From Burkholderia sp052045245 (GTDB lineage: Bacteria > Pseudomonadota > Gammaproteobacteria > Burkholderiales > Burkholderiaceae): a DNA stretch of 64,000 nucleotides. This document shows positions 1-9,369 of the stretch, piece by piece. The stretch lies in the NCBI RefSeq assembly GCF_052045245.1, contig NZ_JBQEON010000002.1, positions 1-64,000 on the forward strand, written 5' to 3'. The first letter of the stretch is position 1; every line of letters starts with the position of its first letter. The translations under genes were made by a program, and so were the position numbers. The notes beneath the pieces were generated by a model. That model worked only from the letters and a program-made list of their open reading frames with translations. It did not search any database and had not been told where the DNA came from.

Positions 1-42
1 AGTCGGGTAGCAGCGACGCATTGCTGCGCCGCCGCCCCCTAA

Positions 43-76
43 GAACCGTACGTGCGAGTTTCCCCGCATACGGCTC
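43..76 (-). ncRNA. Group II intron domain V
   Basis: On the minus strand these 34 bases form the catalytic domain V hairpin. It opens GAGCCGTATG, has a GAAA tetraloop and closes ACGTACGGTTC; the AGC catalytic triad is present. Both the length and the sequence match the classic bacterial domain V. Domain VI follows at 2-42, with paired GCGGCGGCGCAGC/GCGTCGCTGC arms holding the branch-point A near the 3' end. Confidence 0.9.
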
Positions 77-165
77 AAGCCTCTATAAGGCCAGTGATTA
101 AACCAACCCGGCGGCACCACGTACCGACCGGCCTATGTACCTGCTTCATGGCAGCGTGCAGACTA
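75..165 (-). pseudogene. Possible remnant of the HNH tail of the intron protein
   Basis: Directly after the LtrA stop, a different reading frame encodes SLHAAMKQVHRPVG and ends GLITGLIEA just before domain V. This resembles, from memory, the extreme C-terminus of HNH-bearing intron proteins (LLHxxCHRQVH...). An internal deletion with a frameshift would explain both the missing endonuclease and this stub. The alignment has not been computed. Confidence 0.4.
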
Positions 166-1686
166 GCTGCGGCCGTTGCCCTTGCGACGTGCCCGGGAGA
201 TCCGACTTCGAATCGCAGCGCGCTGCGCAAAGTAGGTGTACCACTCACGATCGTAGGGATTGGCGTCCGATTGGACTTTCGGATGTCGTTCGATGGGTGT
301 ACTCGCCGCTGTCCGGAGAGACCGGAGGATAGGGCGTCCGTTATCGTCCACATGATCAGTGGCGACGGCAAATACCCATTGCCTTAGCCCAATCCGATGA
401 AAGTAACGTTGCCGCACCCATTCCGCAGGCTTCTTGGGATGGCGTCGCTTGGCCCATTGCCATATTGCGTACCAGATATGGCTGTCCACGCGGGTGAAGG
501 CTTCCTGTGCAACGACGTGACGGTGGTACATTGCCCAGCCGGTGATCACAGGATTGAGGGCGTCGATCAGCACGTCCTGCGGTGCTGGTCTTAGCCTTCG
601 GATGATGTCTCGAACCTTTTGCAGGAAGGACTGCACGTTCTTCCGCGCCGGCTTGATAAGCAGTTTCTTGCCGTATCGCCGGACGTTCTGGCCAAGGAAA
701 TCATAGCCTTCCGTCAGGTGGGTGATCTTCGTCTTCTCCGGGGCGAGTTCCAGTCCTCGAGATGCAAGAAACGTGGTGACTGCCGGGGTGACTGTGTCCT
801 GCAACACTTCCCGACTCACTCCAGTGATGACGAAGTCGTCGGCGTATCGCACGAGATTGACCTTGTGAGCTACGCGATGTGACGGATATTTGAAAACGGA
901 CGATAAAACCTTGTCCAGCCCGTTCAGCGCAAAGTTGGCGAGCACAGGGCTGATGATGCCGCCCTGTGGCGTCCCTTCGGTCGTCCTCGCGAATACACCG
1001 TCCTTCAAGTAACCGGCCCTCAGCCATTTCGCCAACACGGCCTTGTCCGTCGGCACGTGCTTTAAGAGCCACGCATGGTCGATGTTGTCGAAGCAGCCGC
1101 GGATGTCCGCTTCGAGAATCCACTGCGCCGAGACCCGTGCGCCCCGGTCTTTTGGGTTGCCGTGGTATCGGGCGTTCATGAAGCATTGCGCTATCGCGTC
1201 ATGGGTAGATCGCTCTTTTCGGAATCCATAGGATTGTCCATCAGAGATCGTTTCGGATACGGGGTCGAGGGCGAGCAGGTGAAGGGCCTGCATCGCCCGA
1301 TCTCGCATCGTGGGGATGCTCAGCGGGCGCAGCTTGCCGGTACTCTTGGGTATATAGATACGCTTCAGCGGCAGCGGTTGATACCCACACCGCGTCAGCG
1401 AGCCTATTGCCATGTATTTGGCATCCGGGGTCGACCAAAGCACTTTGTCAACGCCCGGTGTACGTTTGCCTTGGTTTTCCGTCACTCGTTTAACGGCTAA
1501 CGCTTTGCCGTAGAACGAGGTGGTCAGTAGCCGTTGCAGAGCCTTGACCCTGTTCCAGCGACCGGCCTGTGTCGCCTTCACGATACGCGCTTGCATTCTT
1601 TTGACCATGGCGTGGGCCGCGTCCCAGTCGATGCTGTGCCACGACGTACCTTGGTCGGCCAGTGCACACGTTGACAGCCCGTTCAT
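163..1686 (-). CDS. ltrA: Group II intron reverse transcriptase/maturase, HNH domain missing
   Basis: About 507 residues. The reverse transcriptase domain carries the catalytic YADD (in VRYADDFVITG) and RT fingers/palm motifs such as the KSTGKLRPLSIPT region and QGGIISP. It is followed by the maturase X domain (GWAMYHRHVV...). It would splice the intron RNA and copy it into DNA. The ATG at 1686 is chosen because GGCGAG lies about ten bases upstream; a TTG at 1704 is in frame. The protein stops soon after NPYDREWYTYF, the point at which related enzymes usually run on into an HNH endonuclease with CxxC and HH motifs. That domain is absent here, and a short piece resembling its end lies in another frame just downstream. 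Retromobility may therefore depend on nicked or replicating targets. Confidence 0.9.
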   Translation of the reverse strand: MNGLSTCALADQGTSWHSIDWDAAHAMVKRMQARIVKATQAGRWNRVKALQRLLTTSFYGKALAVKRVTENQGKRTPGVDKVLWSTPDAKYMAIGSLTRCGYQPLPLKRIYIPKSTGKLRPLSIPTMRDRAMQALHLLALDPVSETISDGQSYGFRKERSTHDAIAQCFMNARYHGNPKDRGARVSAQWILEADIRGCFDNIDHAWLLKHVPTDKAVLAKWLRAGYLKDGVFARTTEGTPQGGIISPVLANFALNGLDKVLSSVFKYPSHRVAHKVNLVRYADDFVITGVSREVLQDTVTPAVTTFLASRGLELAPEKTKITHLTEGYDFLGQNVRRYGKKLLIKPARKNVQSFLQKVRDIIRRLRPAPQDVLIDALNPVITGWAMYHRHVVAQEAFTRVDSHIWYAIWQWAKRRHPKKPAEWVRQRYFHRIGLRQWVFAVATDHVDDNGRPILRSLRTAASTPIERHPKVQSDANPYDREWYTYFAQRAAIRSRISRARRKGNGRS

Positions 1687-2201
1687 TTGCTTTCTCGCCT
1701 TCAAAGATTACGCAAGTTATCTCGTGATGAGAGACCAGTTGGAAGTCTGCCCACTTTCGTGTCGAGCGATGTTTCAGCTCGTATCCCGGCCATTACGGCC
1801 TGGCGTTCGCTTTCTCCAACCTCCTTTACCCGCTCCGCCCGCAGCCTCCCTCGCGGTTGGCCTGCCCCTGGGGGCGACGAGATGGGCTTACCCTGTTCCG
1901 CTGTCGCAACGGGATGACGACGGTTTCCTCTTTACGCCGGCGACACCGTGGTCTGCGTGCATTCACCACAGACTGAATGCACCCGGTCGCGTAGCTTTTG
2001 CCCTCAGCCTGTCAGCATCTTTGGCTGGACTGTAATCACGACGCTTGCGAGAATTCACTTCCGTTAACCGTGCCACCCGAGCCCTTCCGGCTCCCGCGTC
2101 GATGCTTGCAGGTGTCGCCTTCGCCTCGCGGCTCGGGCTAGGCCTTGCGGCCCCAGTCGTTGTCCTCGATGCTCCGCACCCCGCCGTTACCAGCGACGCA
2201 C
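1687..2201 (-). ncRNA. Intron domains I to start of IV (5' ribozyme part)
   Basis: About 515 bases between the inferred intron 5' end and the RT start codon, with no protein gene. The length is right for domains I-III of a bacterial group II intron, and the stretch is rich in short GC inverted repeats. The EBS loops were not assigned by eye. Confidence 0.65.
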
Positions 2202-2276
2202 GATCGAGTAGGCTACTGCTGGCAGAACAGCAGGTCCCGTCCAATTGCTATTGGCGAGACAGTTGTGATAGCGACT

Positions 2277-2306
2277 TTGCAGGTCGCGCCTGTATGAATA
2301 TACAGT
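2277..2306 (+). promoter_or_regulatory. Candidate sigma-70 promoter of uvrA
   Basis: TTGCAG (2277-2282) and TACAGT (2301-2306) are separated by 18 bases. The -10 hexamer overlaps the right arm of the LexA box, so bound LexA would block RNA polymerase. The transcript would start about 115 bases before the chosen start codon. Confidence 0.5.
2290..2305. promoter_or_regulatory. LexA (SOS) box upstream of uvrA
   Basis: CTGTATGAATATACAG, a 16-base near-palindrome with the CTGT-N8-ACAG core of the LexA operator found in enterobacteria and betaproteobacteria. It lies about 140 bases before the uvrA start. The expected consequence is induction of this uvrA by DNA damage. Confidence 0.85.
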
Positions 2307-2431
2307 ATAGTATCCGTCGAACTCGAGCGGCACGGGCATGACCCGTGCGGCACGCGCGCCGCGCCTGCGGGCATCCGCCGCAGCGTTCCGGCCCCGTGAT
2401 TCCGGCTAACTCATTCAGACGGGCAGGCAAA

Positions 2432-5400
2432 TTGTCATCCAGCAATCTGATCCGCATTCGCGGAGCACGTCAGCACAACCTCAAGAACCTCGATCTCGAC
2501 CTGCGCACCGGCGAAATGACGGTCGTCACCGGCCCGTCGGGCTCCGGCAAGTCGAGCCTCGTGTTCGACACGCTGTACGCGGAAGGCCAGCGACGCTACG
2601 TCGAGACGTTCAGCGCATATGCGCGGCAGTTCCTCGACCGGATGGACCGCCCGCAGGTCGAGCGCGTCGACGGCGTGCCGCCCGCGATCGCGATCGACCA
2701 GACCAATCCGGTCCGCAGCTCGCGCTCGACGGTCGGCACGATGACCGAGCTCAACGATCACCTGAAGCTGCTGTACGCGCGCGCGGCCGAGCTGTTCGAC
2801 CGCCAGACCGCGCGGCAGGTGCGGCACGACACACCCGAGACGATCTACGCGGAACTCGTCGCGCGCACGCGCGCCGACGATCCGCGCGTCGTCGTCACGT
2901 TCCCGGTCGAGCTGCCGGACAGCGCATCCGAGGACGAAGTCGCGCAGTGGCTGTCCGCGAGTGGCTACACGCGCGTGCAGGCGCAGCGCGAAGTCGCGTC
3001 GCCTACCGGCCCGCGCAAGCTGCTCGACGTGGTGGCCGACCGTTTCCGCGTGCAGCAGGCCGACAAGGTGCGCGTGGTCGAGGCGATCGAGGCGTCGCTC
3101 AAGCGCGGCGGCGGCCGCGTGAACGTGTACGTGCTGGCGCCCGAAGCGGCAAACGCGGTGGCCGAGCCGTTGATCTGGCGTTTCTCCACGGGGCTCCACG
3201 ATCCCGACAGCGACCTGCGCTACGCGGAGCCGCAAGCCGCGCTGTTCTCGTTCAACTCGGCCTACGGCGCCTGCGAAACCTGCCGCGGCTTCGGCCGCGT
3301 GATCGGCGTCGATCTCGGCCTCGTGATCCCCGACGCGCGCAAGACGCTGCGCGGCGGCGCGATCAAGCCGATGCAGACGCCCGCGTGGAAGGAGTGCCAG
3401 GACGACCTGATGCGCTACGCGGCGAAAGCCGGCATCCCGCGCGACACGCCATGGTCCGAGCTGTCGGACGCCGAGCGCGACTGGGTGATCGACGGCTCGC
3501 CGGACTGGAACGGCAAGTGGCAGAGCCAGTGGTACGGCGTGAAACGCTTCTTCGGCTATCTCGAATCGAAAGCGTACAAGATGCATATCCGCGTGCTGCT
3601 GTCGAAGTACCGCAGCTACACGCCGTGCGACGTCTGCGGCGGCGCGCGCCTGAAGACGGAATCGCTGCAGTGGCGGCTCGGCTCGAAGGCGAACGCCGAC
3701 GCGGTGCTCGCGCCGGCCGATCGCTTCCTGCCGCGCGGCGTCGACTGGACGCGCGCGCAACTCGAAGCGTTGCCGGGCCTGACGGTGCATGACCTGATGC
3801 TGCTGCCGATCGAGCGCATCCGCCGCTTCTTCGACGACGTGAGTTTGCCGAGCGCGCTGCTCGACGATGCGCTGAAGCTGCTGCTCGCCGAGGTGCGCAC
3901 GCGCGTCAAATATCTGTGCGACGTGGGGCTCGGCTACCTGACGCTCGACCGGCAGAGCCGCACGCTGTCGGGCGGCGAGGTGCAGCGGATCAACCTGACC
4001 ACGGCGCTCGGCACGTCGCTGACCAAGACGCTGTTCGTGCTCGACGAGCCGAGCATCGGGCTGCATCCGCGCGACCTCACGCGGATCGTCGAGGCGATGC
4101 AGCGGCTGCGCGACGCGGGCAACACGCTGGTGGTGGTCGAGCACGATCCGTCGGTGATGCTCGCGGCCGACCGGCTGATCGACATGGGCCCGGGCCCCGG
4201 CGAGCGCGGCGGCACGATCGTCTACGACGGCACGCCGCACGACATCCGTTCCGCGCCCACGCTGACGGGCGAGTATCTCGGCGGCCGCAAGCACGTCGCG
4301 CACGCGTCGAACTGGGCGCGCCGTCCGGTGGACGAGCGCACGCCGCGCATCGTGCTCGAAGGCGCGACCGAGCACAACCTGCGCGACGTGACCGTCGGGA
4401 TTCCGCTGCAGCGGCTCGTGTGCGTGACCGGCGTGTCGGGTTCCGGCAAGTCGACGCTGCTGCAGGACGTGCTCTATCCGGCGGTGGCGCGCCATCACGG
4501 CAAGGCGACCGAGTCGCCGGGCGCGTTCCGCACCCTGACGGGCGCCGACCAGGTCGGCGACGTCGTGTTCGTCGACCAGTCGCCGATCGGCAAGACCACG
4601 CGCTCGAACCCGGCCAGCTATGTCGGTGCGTTCGACGAGATCCGCAAACTGTTCGCGAAGGCGCCGCTCGCGCTGCAACGCGGCTACGGCGCGGGCACCT
4701 TCAGCTTCAACTCGGGCGACGGCCGTTGTCCGACCTGCGGCGGCTCGGGCTTCGAGCACATCGAGATGCAGTTCCTGAGCGACGTCTACCTGCGTTGCCC
4801 GGACTGCGACGGTAGCCGCTATCGCGCCGAGATCCTCGAAGTGCGCATCGAGCGCGACGGCCGCGCCTTGAGCATCGCCGACGTGCTCGACCTGACGGTC
4901 AGCGAGGCGGCCGCGTTCTTCGCGGCCGACGCCGAGGTGCTGCGCGTGCTGCAGCCGATCGTCGACGTCGGCCTCGAATACGTGAAACTCGGCCAGCCGG
5001 TGCCGACGCTGTCGGGCGGCGAAGCGCAGCGGCTGAAGCTGGCCGGCTTCCTCGCCGAGTCGGCGGCGGCTGCCGGCGGGCGACGGATCGCCAGCGAAGA
5101 GGCGCGCATCGCGCGCACGAAGCTGTTCATGTTCGACGAGCCGACCACCGGGCTGCACTTCGACGACATCGCGAAGCTGATGCAGGCGTTCGGCAAGCTG
5201 CTCGCGGCCGGCCATTCGCTGATCGTGATCGAGCACAACCTCGACGTGATCCGCGCGGCCGACTGGCTGATCGATCTCGGCCCGGAGGGCGGCGACGGCG
5301 GCGGCCGCGTGCTGTGCGCGGGCACGCCCGACGACGTGAAGGCCTGCACGGAATCGCATACCGGCGTCGCGCTGCTGCAGTACGACCGCGCGATGGACGG

Positions 5401-8326
5401 CGAAACGGCGCTGGCCGACGAAGGCGTGCCGCTGCAGGCCGTGCTGAGCGCCGCCCGCGAGCGGCGCGCGATCGAGGGCGAGGACGTCGTGCGGATCGTC
5501 AACGCCCGCGAGCACAACCTGAAGGCGCTCGACGTCGACATCCCGCACGGCAAGTTCAACGTGATCACCGGCGTGTCGGGTTCCGGCAAGTCGACGCTCG
5601 CGTTCGACATCCTGTTCCACGAAGGGCAGCGCCGCTACCTCGAATCGCTGAACGCGTATGCGCGCTCGATCGTGCAGCCGGCCGGGCGGCCGGAAGTGGA
5701 CGCCGTGTACGGCATTCCGCCGACGGTCGCGATCGAGCAGCGGCTGTCGCGCGGCGGCCGCAAGAGCACGGTCGCGACCACGTCCGAAGTCTGGCACTTC
5801 CTGCGGCTGCTGTATGTGAAGCTCGGCCTCCAGCATTGCATCCACGACGGCACGCCCGTCACGTCGCAAACCGTCGAATCGATCGCCGCCCAGTTGCTGC
5901 GCGACCATCGCGATGAACACGTCGGCTTTCTCGCGCCGCTCGTCGTCAACCGCAAGGGCGTCTATACCGATCTCGCGAAATGGGCGAAGGCGCGCGGCAG
6001 CACGCATCTGCGCGTGGACGGCGAGTTCGTCACGGTCGATCCGTGGCCGAAGCTCGATCGCTTCCGCGAGCACACGATCGAGCTGCCGGTGGCCGACCTC
6101 GTCGTGTCGCCGGACAACGAGGCCGAGCTGCGGCGCCGGCTCGACGAGACGCTCGAGATCGGCAAGGGCGTGATGCACCTGCTGGCACCGCTCGACGGGC
6201 TGCACCACGCGATGCAGAACGATCATTCGACCGCGCGCGTCGGCGCGGTCAAGGTGCTGTCGGTCAAGCGCGCGTGCCCGGTGTGCGGCACGAGCTACCC
6301 GGAACTCGATCCGCGGATGTTCTCGTACAACAGCAAGCACGGCTGGTGCACGACCTGCGTCGGCACCGGCGTCACGCTCACGCGCGAACAGCGCGCCGCG
6401 TATGACGACACGGTACTCGCCGGGGACGATCGCGGCCGCGAGCAAACACTGCCGTCGGACGAGCAGGAACCGGAAGGCGTCGGCAACGAGCCGTGCCCGG
6501 ATTGCCACGGCACGCGGCTGAACCCGTCCGCGCGCGCGGTCACGTTCGACGCGCATCCGATCGTCGAGGTCGCGCAGTGGACGGTGTCCGACACGCGCCG
6601 CTGGATCGATGCGCTGGAACTGTCCGGCCGCGACGCGCAGATCGCGCGCGACATCGTCAGCGAGATCGGCAGCCGCCTCGCGTTTCTCGAGGAGGTCGGG
6701 CTCGGCTACCTGAGCCTCGATCGCGCGGCGCCGAGCCTGTCGGGCGGCGAGGCGCAACGGATCCGGCTCGCCGCGCAGCTCGGCAGCAACCTGCAGGGCG
6801 TGTGCTACGTGCTCGACGAGCCGACGATCGGCCTGCATCCGCGCGACAACCAGATCCTGCTCGACGCGCTGCGCAAGCTCGGCGACAAGGGCAACACGCT
6901 CGTCGTCGTCGAGCATGACGAGGACACGATCCGGCGCGCGGATCACATCATCGACGTCGGCCCGGGCGCCGGCAAGCGCGGCGGCACGCTGGTCGCCGAG
7001 GGTGCGGTCGCCGATCTGGCCGCGCAGCCGGATTCGGTCACGGGGCGTTTGCTCGCGCAGCCGATGACGCACCCGCTGCAACCGCGCCGCGCGGTGAGCG
7101 CGGCGGGCAAGAACGGCGCACCGGCGGTGCCGGACGCGTGGCTGACCGTGCACGACGCGACGCTGCACAACCTGCGCGACGTGACCGTCGGCATTCCGCT
7201 CGCGCGGCTCGTCGCGGTGACGGGCGTGAGCGGCTCGGGCAAGTCGACGCTCGCGCGCGACGTGCTGATGACGAACCTGCTCGACGCGGTCGGCCGCTCG
7301 GTGCTGTCGTCGCCGGCCACGCGGCGCGCGCGCAAGGCCGCGCAGCAGGACGCGCCGGCCGCCAACCGCCGTTCGAGCGTGCTCGCGCGCAGCGCGCCGC
7401 GGCCGTCGCTGAGTGTCACGCATGCGTGGCAGGGTTGTGCGTCGCTGAGCGGCTGGGAGCAGATCGACCGCGTGCTCGAAGTCGACCAGACGCCGATCGG
7501 CAAGACGCCGCGCTCGTGCCCGGCCACCTACATCGGCGTGTGGGACACGATCCGCAAGCTGTTCGCCGATACGCTGGAAGCGCGGGCGCGCGGCTACACC
7601 GCGTCGCGCTTCTCGTTCAACACCGGCGACGGGCGGTGCCCGGCCTGCGAGGGGCAAGGCGTGCGCACGATCGGGATGAGCTTCCTGCCCGACGTGAAGG
7701 TGCCGTGCGACGTGTGCCACGGGCAGCGCTTCAATCCGGAGACGCTCGCGGTCACGTGGCGCGGCCGGAACATCGGCGACGTGCTGACGATGGAGATCGA
7801 CGAGGCGGTGGAATGCTTCGCGCCGATTTCGAACATCGCGCATCCGCTGCAGCTGATGAAGGACGTCGGCCTCGGCTATCTGACGCTCGGCCAGCCGTCG
7901 CCGACCCTCTCCGGCGGCGAGGCGCAGCGGATCAAGCTCGTCACCGAGCTCACGAAGGTGCGCGACGACATCACGCGGCGCGGGCAGAAGGCGCCGCACA
8001 CGCTGTACGTGCTCGACGAGCCGACGGTCGGCCTGCACATGGCCGACGTCGCGAAGCTGATCCGCGTGCTGCACCGGCTGGTCGACGGCGGCCATAGCGT
8101 GGTCGTGATCGAGCACGATCTCGACGTGATCGCGGAAGCCGACTGGATCATCGATCTCGGCCCGGAAGGCGGCGTGGGCGGCGGCACGATCGTCGCGGCG
8201 GCGCCGCCGGAAGGGCTCGTGCAGGTGACGGCGAGCCATACCGGGCACGCGCTGAAGCCGGTGCTGGCGCGAACGGCCGACGAGGGCGATGACGCAGTGC
8301 GTGACGGAGAAGCGCGGGTCGGTTGA
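2432..8326 (+). CDS. uvrA: Double-length UvrA (two fused UvrA units)
   Basis: About 1964 residues, twice the usual ~940 of UvrA, the DNA-damage sensor of nucleotide excision repair. Two complete UvrA units are joined. Walker A motifs lie near residues 34 (GPSGSGKSS), 666, 1046 and 1597 (GVSGSGKST). ABC signatures (LSGGE) lie near 512, 859, 1435 and 1826. Each unit also has its own CxxC zinc-finger pairs. The halves differ widely in sequence, so the fusion is old, not an assembly duplication. Such fused UvrA paralogues are known in Burkholderia and relatives. TTG at 2432 is preferred because homology starts right there (LIRIRGARQHNLKNL); an in-frame GTG at 2345 is the alternative. LexA control is indicated upstream. 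It probably acts as an SOS-induced second UvrA, and dimerisation may be intramolecular. Confidence 0.93.
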   Translation: MSSSNLIRIRGARQHNLKNLDLDLRTGEMTVVTGPSGSGKSSLVFDTLYAEGQRRYVETFSAYARQFLDRMDRPQVERVDGVPPAIAIDQTNPVRSSRSTVGTMTELNDHLKLLYARAAELFDRQTARQVRHDTPETIYAELVARTRADDPRVVVTFPVELPDSASEDEVAQWLSASGYTRVQAQREVASPTGPRKLLDVVADRFRVQQADKVRVVEAIEASLKRGGGRVNVYVLAPEAANAVAEPLIWRFSTGLHDPDSDLRYAEPQAALFSFNSAYGACETCRGFGRVIGVDLGLVIPDARKTLRGGAIKPMQTPAWKECQDDLMRYAAKAGIPRDTPWSELSDAERDWVIDGSPDWNGKWQSQWYGVKRFFGYLESKAYKMHIRVLLSKYRSYTPCDVCGGARLKTESLQWRLGSKANADAVLAPADRFLPRGVDWTRAQLEALPGLTVHDLMLLPIERIRRFFDDVSLPSALLDDALKLLLAEVRTRVKYLCDVGLGYLTLDRQSRTLSGGEVQRINLTTALGTSLTKTLFVLDEPSIGLHPRDLTRIVEAMQRLRDAGNTLVVVEHDPSVMLAADRLIDMGPGPGERGGTIVYDGTPHDIRSAPTLTGEYLGGRKHVAHASNWARRPVDERTPRIVLEGATEHNLRDVTVGIPLQRLVCVTGVSGSGKSTLLQDVLYPAVARHHGKATESPGAFRTLTGADQVGDVVFVDQSPIGKTTRSNPASYVGAFDEIRKLFAKAPLALQRGYGAGTFSFNSGDGRCPTCGGSGFEHIEMQFLSDVYLRCPDCDGSRYRAEILEVRIERDGRALSIADVLDLTVSEAAAFFAADAEVLRVLQPIVDVGLEYVKLGQPVPTLSGGEAQRLKLAGFLAESAAAAGGRRIASEEARIARTKLFMFDEPTTGLHFDDIAKLMQAFGKLLAAGHSLIVIEHNLDVIRAADWLIDLGPEGGDGGGRVLCAGTPDDVKACTESHTGVALLQYDRAMDGETALADEGVPLQAVLSAARERRAIEGEDVVRIVNAREHNLKALDVDIPHGKFNVITGVSGSGKSTLAFDILFHEGQRRYLESLNAYARSIVQPAGRPEVDAVYGIPPTVAIEQRLSRGGRKSTVATTSEVWHFLRLLYVKLGLQHCIHDGTPVTSQTVESIAAQLLRDHRDEHVGFLAPLVVNRKGVYTDLAKWAKARGSTHLRVDGEFVTVDPWPKLDRFREHTIELPVADLVVSPDNEAELRRRLDETLEIGKGVMHLLAPLDGLHHAMQNDHSTARVGAVKVLSVKRACPVCGTSYPELDPRMFSYNSKHGWCTTCVGTGVTLTREQRAAYDDTVLAGDDRGREQTLPSDEQEPEGVGNEPCPDCHGTRLNPSARAVTFDAHPIVEVAQWTVSDTRRWIDALELSGRDAQIARDIVSEIGSRLAFLEEVGLGYLSLDRAAPSLSGGEAQRIRLAAQLGSNLQGVCYVLDEPTIGLHPRDNQILLDALRKLGDKGNTLVVVEHDEDTIRRADHIIDVGPGAGKRGGTLVAEGAVADLAAQPDSVTGRLLAQPMTHPLQPRRAVSAAGKNGAPAVPDAWLTVHDATLHNLRDVTVGIPLARLVAVTGVSGSGKSTLARDVLMTNLLDAVGRSVLSSPATRRARKAAQQDAPAANRRSSVLARSAPRPSLSVTHAWQGCASLSGWEQIDRVLEVDQTPIGKTPRSCPATYIGVWDTIRKLFADTLEARARGYTASRFSFNTGDGRCPACEGQGVRTIGMSFLPDVKVPCDVCHGQRFNPETLAVTWRGRNIGDVLTMEIDEAVECFAPISNIAHPLQLMKDVGLGYLTLGQPSPTLSGGEAQRIKLVTELTKVRDDITRRGQKAPHTLYVLDEPTVGLHMADVAKLIRVLHRLVDGGHSVVVIEHDLDVIAEADWIIDLGPEGGVGGGTIVAAAPPEGLVQVTASHTGHALKPVLARTADEGDDAVRDGEARVG

Positions 8327-8346
8327 ACGCGGTCCTTCCGGTGAGC

Positions 8347-8381
8347 GGCCTCGGTGTCTGGCGAGACACCGGGGCCGTTTT
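8347..8381 (+). terminator. Rho-independent terminator of uvrA
   Basis: GGCCTCGGTGTCT and AGACACCGGGGCC pair around a four-base loop, followed by GTTTT. It lies 20 bases after the uvrA stop and may also insulate the convergent transporter gene. Confidence 0.8.
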
Positions 8382-8409
8382 CATCTCGTCATCATTCCGG
8401 CGGCCGAAC

Positions 8410-9357
8410 TCATTCGCCCTTGACGCCGATCGTCTCGATGATGGTCTCCAGCTGCGGGCTCATCGGCAGGTTGAGACTCATGCCCGACGGAAGCGGGCGC
8501 AGGAACCAGCGCTTGTACTGGCGGGTGATCTCGCCATCGGCGGCCAGCTCCTGGAACGTGCTTTTTACAACCTGCGCGAGCTGCGGATCGTCCTTGCGGA
8601 ACATGATCCCGTACGGGTCGTAGGACAGGAAATCGCCCACCACGTCGTACCGGCCGCCCTCGCCCGCATGCTCGGCAATCAGGCCGTACAGCAGCACGTC
8701 GTCGGTCGCGAACGCATCGGCGCCGCCGTTCGCGACGAGCGCGAAGCCCTGTGCATGGTCCGGCACCACCTGCAGCTGGATCCCCAGCTTGAACCGCGCG
8801 TCCAGGTCGCGCAGCGCCTTCTCGTTGGTCGTGCCGGCCGTCACCGCGACCTTCTTGCCCGCCAGATCGCGGAACGAGTGGATCGGCGAGCCGCGCTTCA
8901 CCATCACCTTCGTGCCGGCCACGAAGAAAATCGGCGAGAACGCCACGCGCTGCTGGCGCTCCAGGTTGCTCGTCGTGGAGCCGCATTCCAGGTCGACCTT
9001 GCCGCTGACCACCGCGTCGATCCGGTTGTCGGACGTGACCGGCACCCAGCGGATCGTCAGGTTCTCGTTGACCGCATCCTCGATCGACGACACGAGCGCC
9101 TTGCAGAGCTCGATCGAATAGCCGATCGGCTGGTTGCGCGCGTTCAGGTACGAGAACGGGATCGACGCGTCGCGATAGCCGAGTGCGATCGTGCCGCTGC
9201 GGCGCACCTTCGCGAGCGTGCCGGTCAGTTGGGCCGGCGCGAACGGCTCGACGCGCGGCGGCGTGGAGGGCGCATCTTCCGCGCGCGCGGTCGCGCCCGC
9301 GCCCGCGGCGAGCAGGCCTGCGAGCGCGAGCGCACGCCAGAATCGCTGCATCTTCAT
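8410..9357 (-). CDS. Periplasmic amino-acid binding protein (SBP_bac_3 family)
   Basis: 315 residues. A signal peptide ends near residue 26 (LLAAGAGATARA/ED), so the mature protein is periplasmic. The fold is that of family 3 solute-binding proteins for glutamate/aspartate-type amino acids: GTIALGYRDASIPFSYL at the start of domain I, then DLECGSTTSN and GTTNEKAL around the ligand cleft. A GGAGG ribosome site precedes the ATG. The gene begins 12 bases after the stop of the symporter gene and is surely in its operon. No ABC permease or ATPase lies nearby, which is odd for this family. It may feed a distant ABC system or act as a sensor or scavenger. The exact ligand is not known. Confidence 0.85.
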   Translation of the reverse strand: MKMQRFWRALALAGLLAAGAGATARAEDAPSTPPRVEPFAPAQLTGTLAKVRRSGTIALGYRDASIPFSYLNARNQPIGYSIELCKALVSSIEDAVNENLTIRWVPVTSDNRIDAVVSGKVDLECGSTTSNLERQQRVAFSPIFFVAGTKVMVKRGSPIHSFRDLAGKKVAVTAGTTNEKALRDLDARFKLGIQLQVVPDHAQGFALVANGGADAFATDDVLLYGLIAEHAGEGGRYDVVGDFLSYDPYGIMFRKDDPQLAQVVKSTFQELAADGEITRQYKRWFLRPLPSGMSLNLPMSPQLETIIETIGVKGE

Positions 9358-9369
9358 CGCGGGCCTCCG

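Larger units (their letters stand above)
2..2201 (-). mobile_element. Group II intron (complete ribozyme plus RT ORF)
   Basis: A retroelement of about 2.2 kb on the minus strand. The 5' end is placed at 2201, where the minus strand reads GTGCGTC, close to the GTGCGNC start of bacterial group II introns. The 3' end is placed at about position 2, where the minus strand reads CTACCCGAC, giving the usual terminal A-pyrimidine. Between them lie about 515 bases of ribozyme, a reverse transcriptase ORF, a textbook domain V and a domain VI hairpin. It sits 88 bases upstream of the LexA box of uvrA and is transcribed away from it. The boundaries are inferred from motifs; the 3' exon is outside the window. 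Confidence 0.82.

Noticed and set aside
2435..8248. A 1937-codon open frame antisense to uvrA
   Set aside because: It mirrors the third-codon GC bias of uvrA. Its translation is low-complexity, Arg/Ala/His-rich and contains no domain.
2432..8326. Fused UvrA as an assembly duplication
   Set aside because: The two halves are highly diverged and have different inserts, so they are not a duplicated read or contig error.
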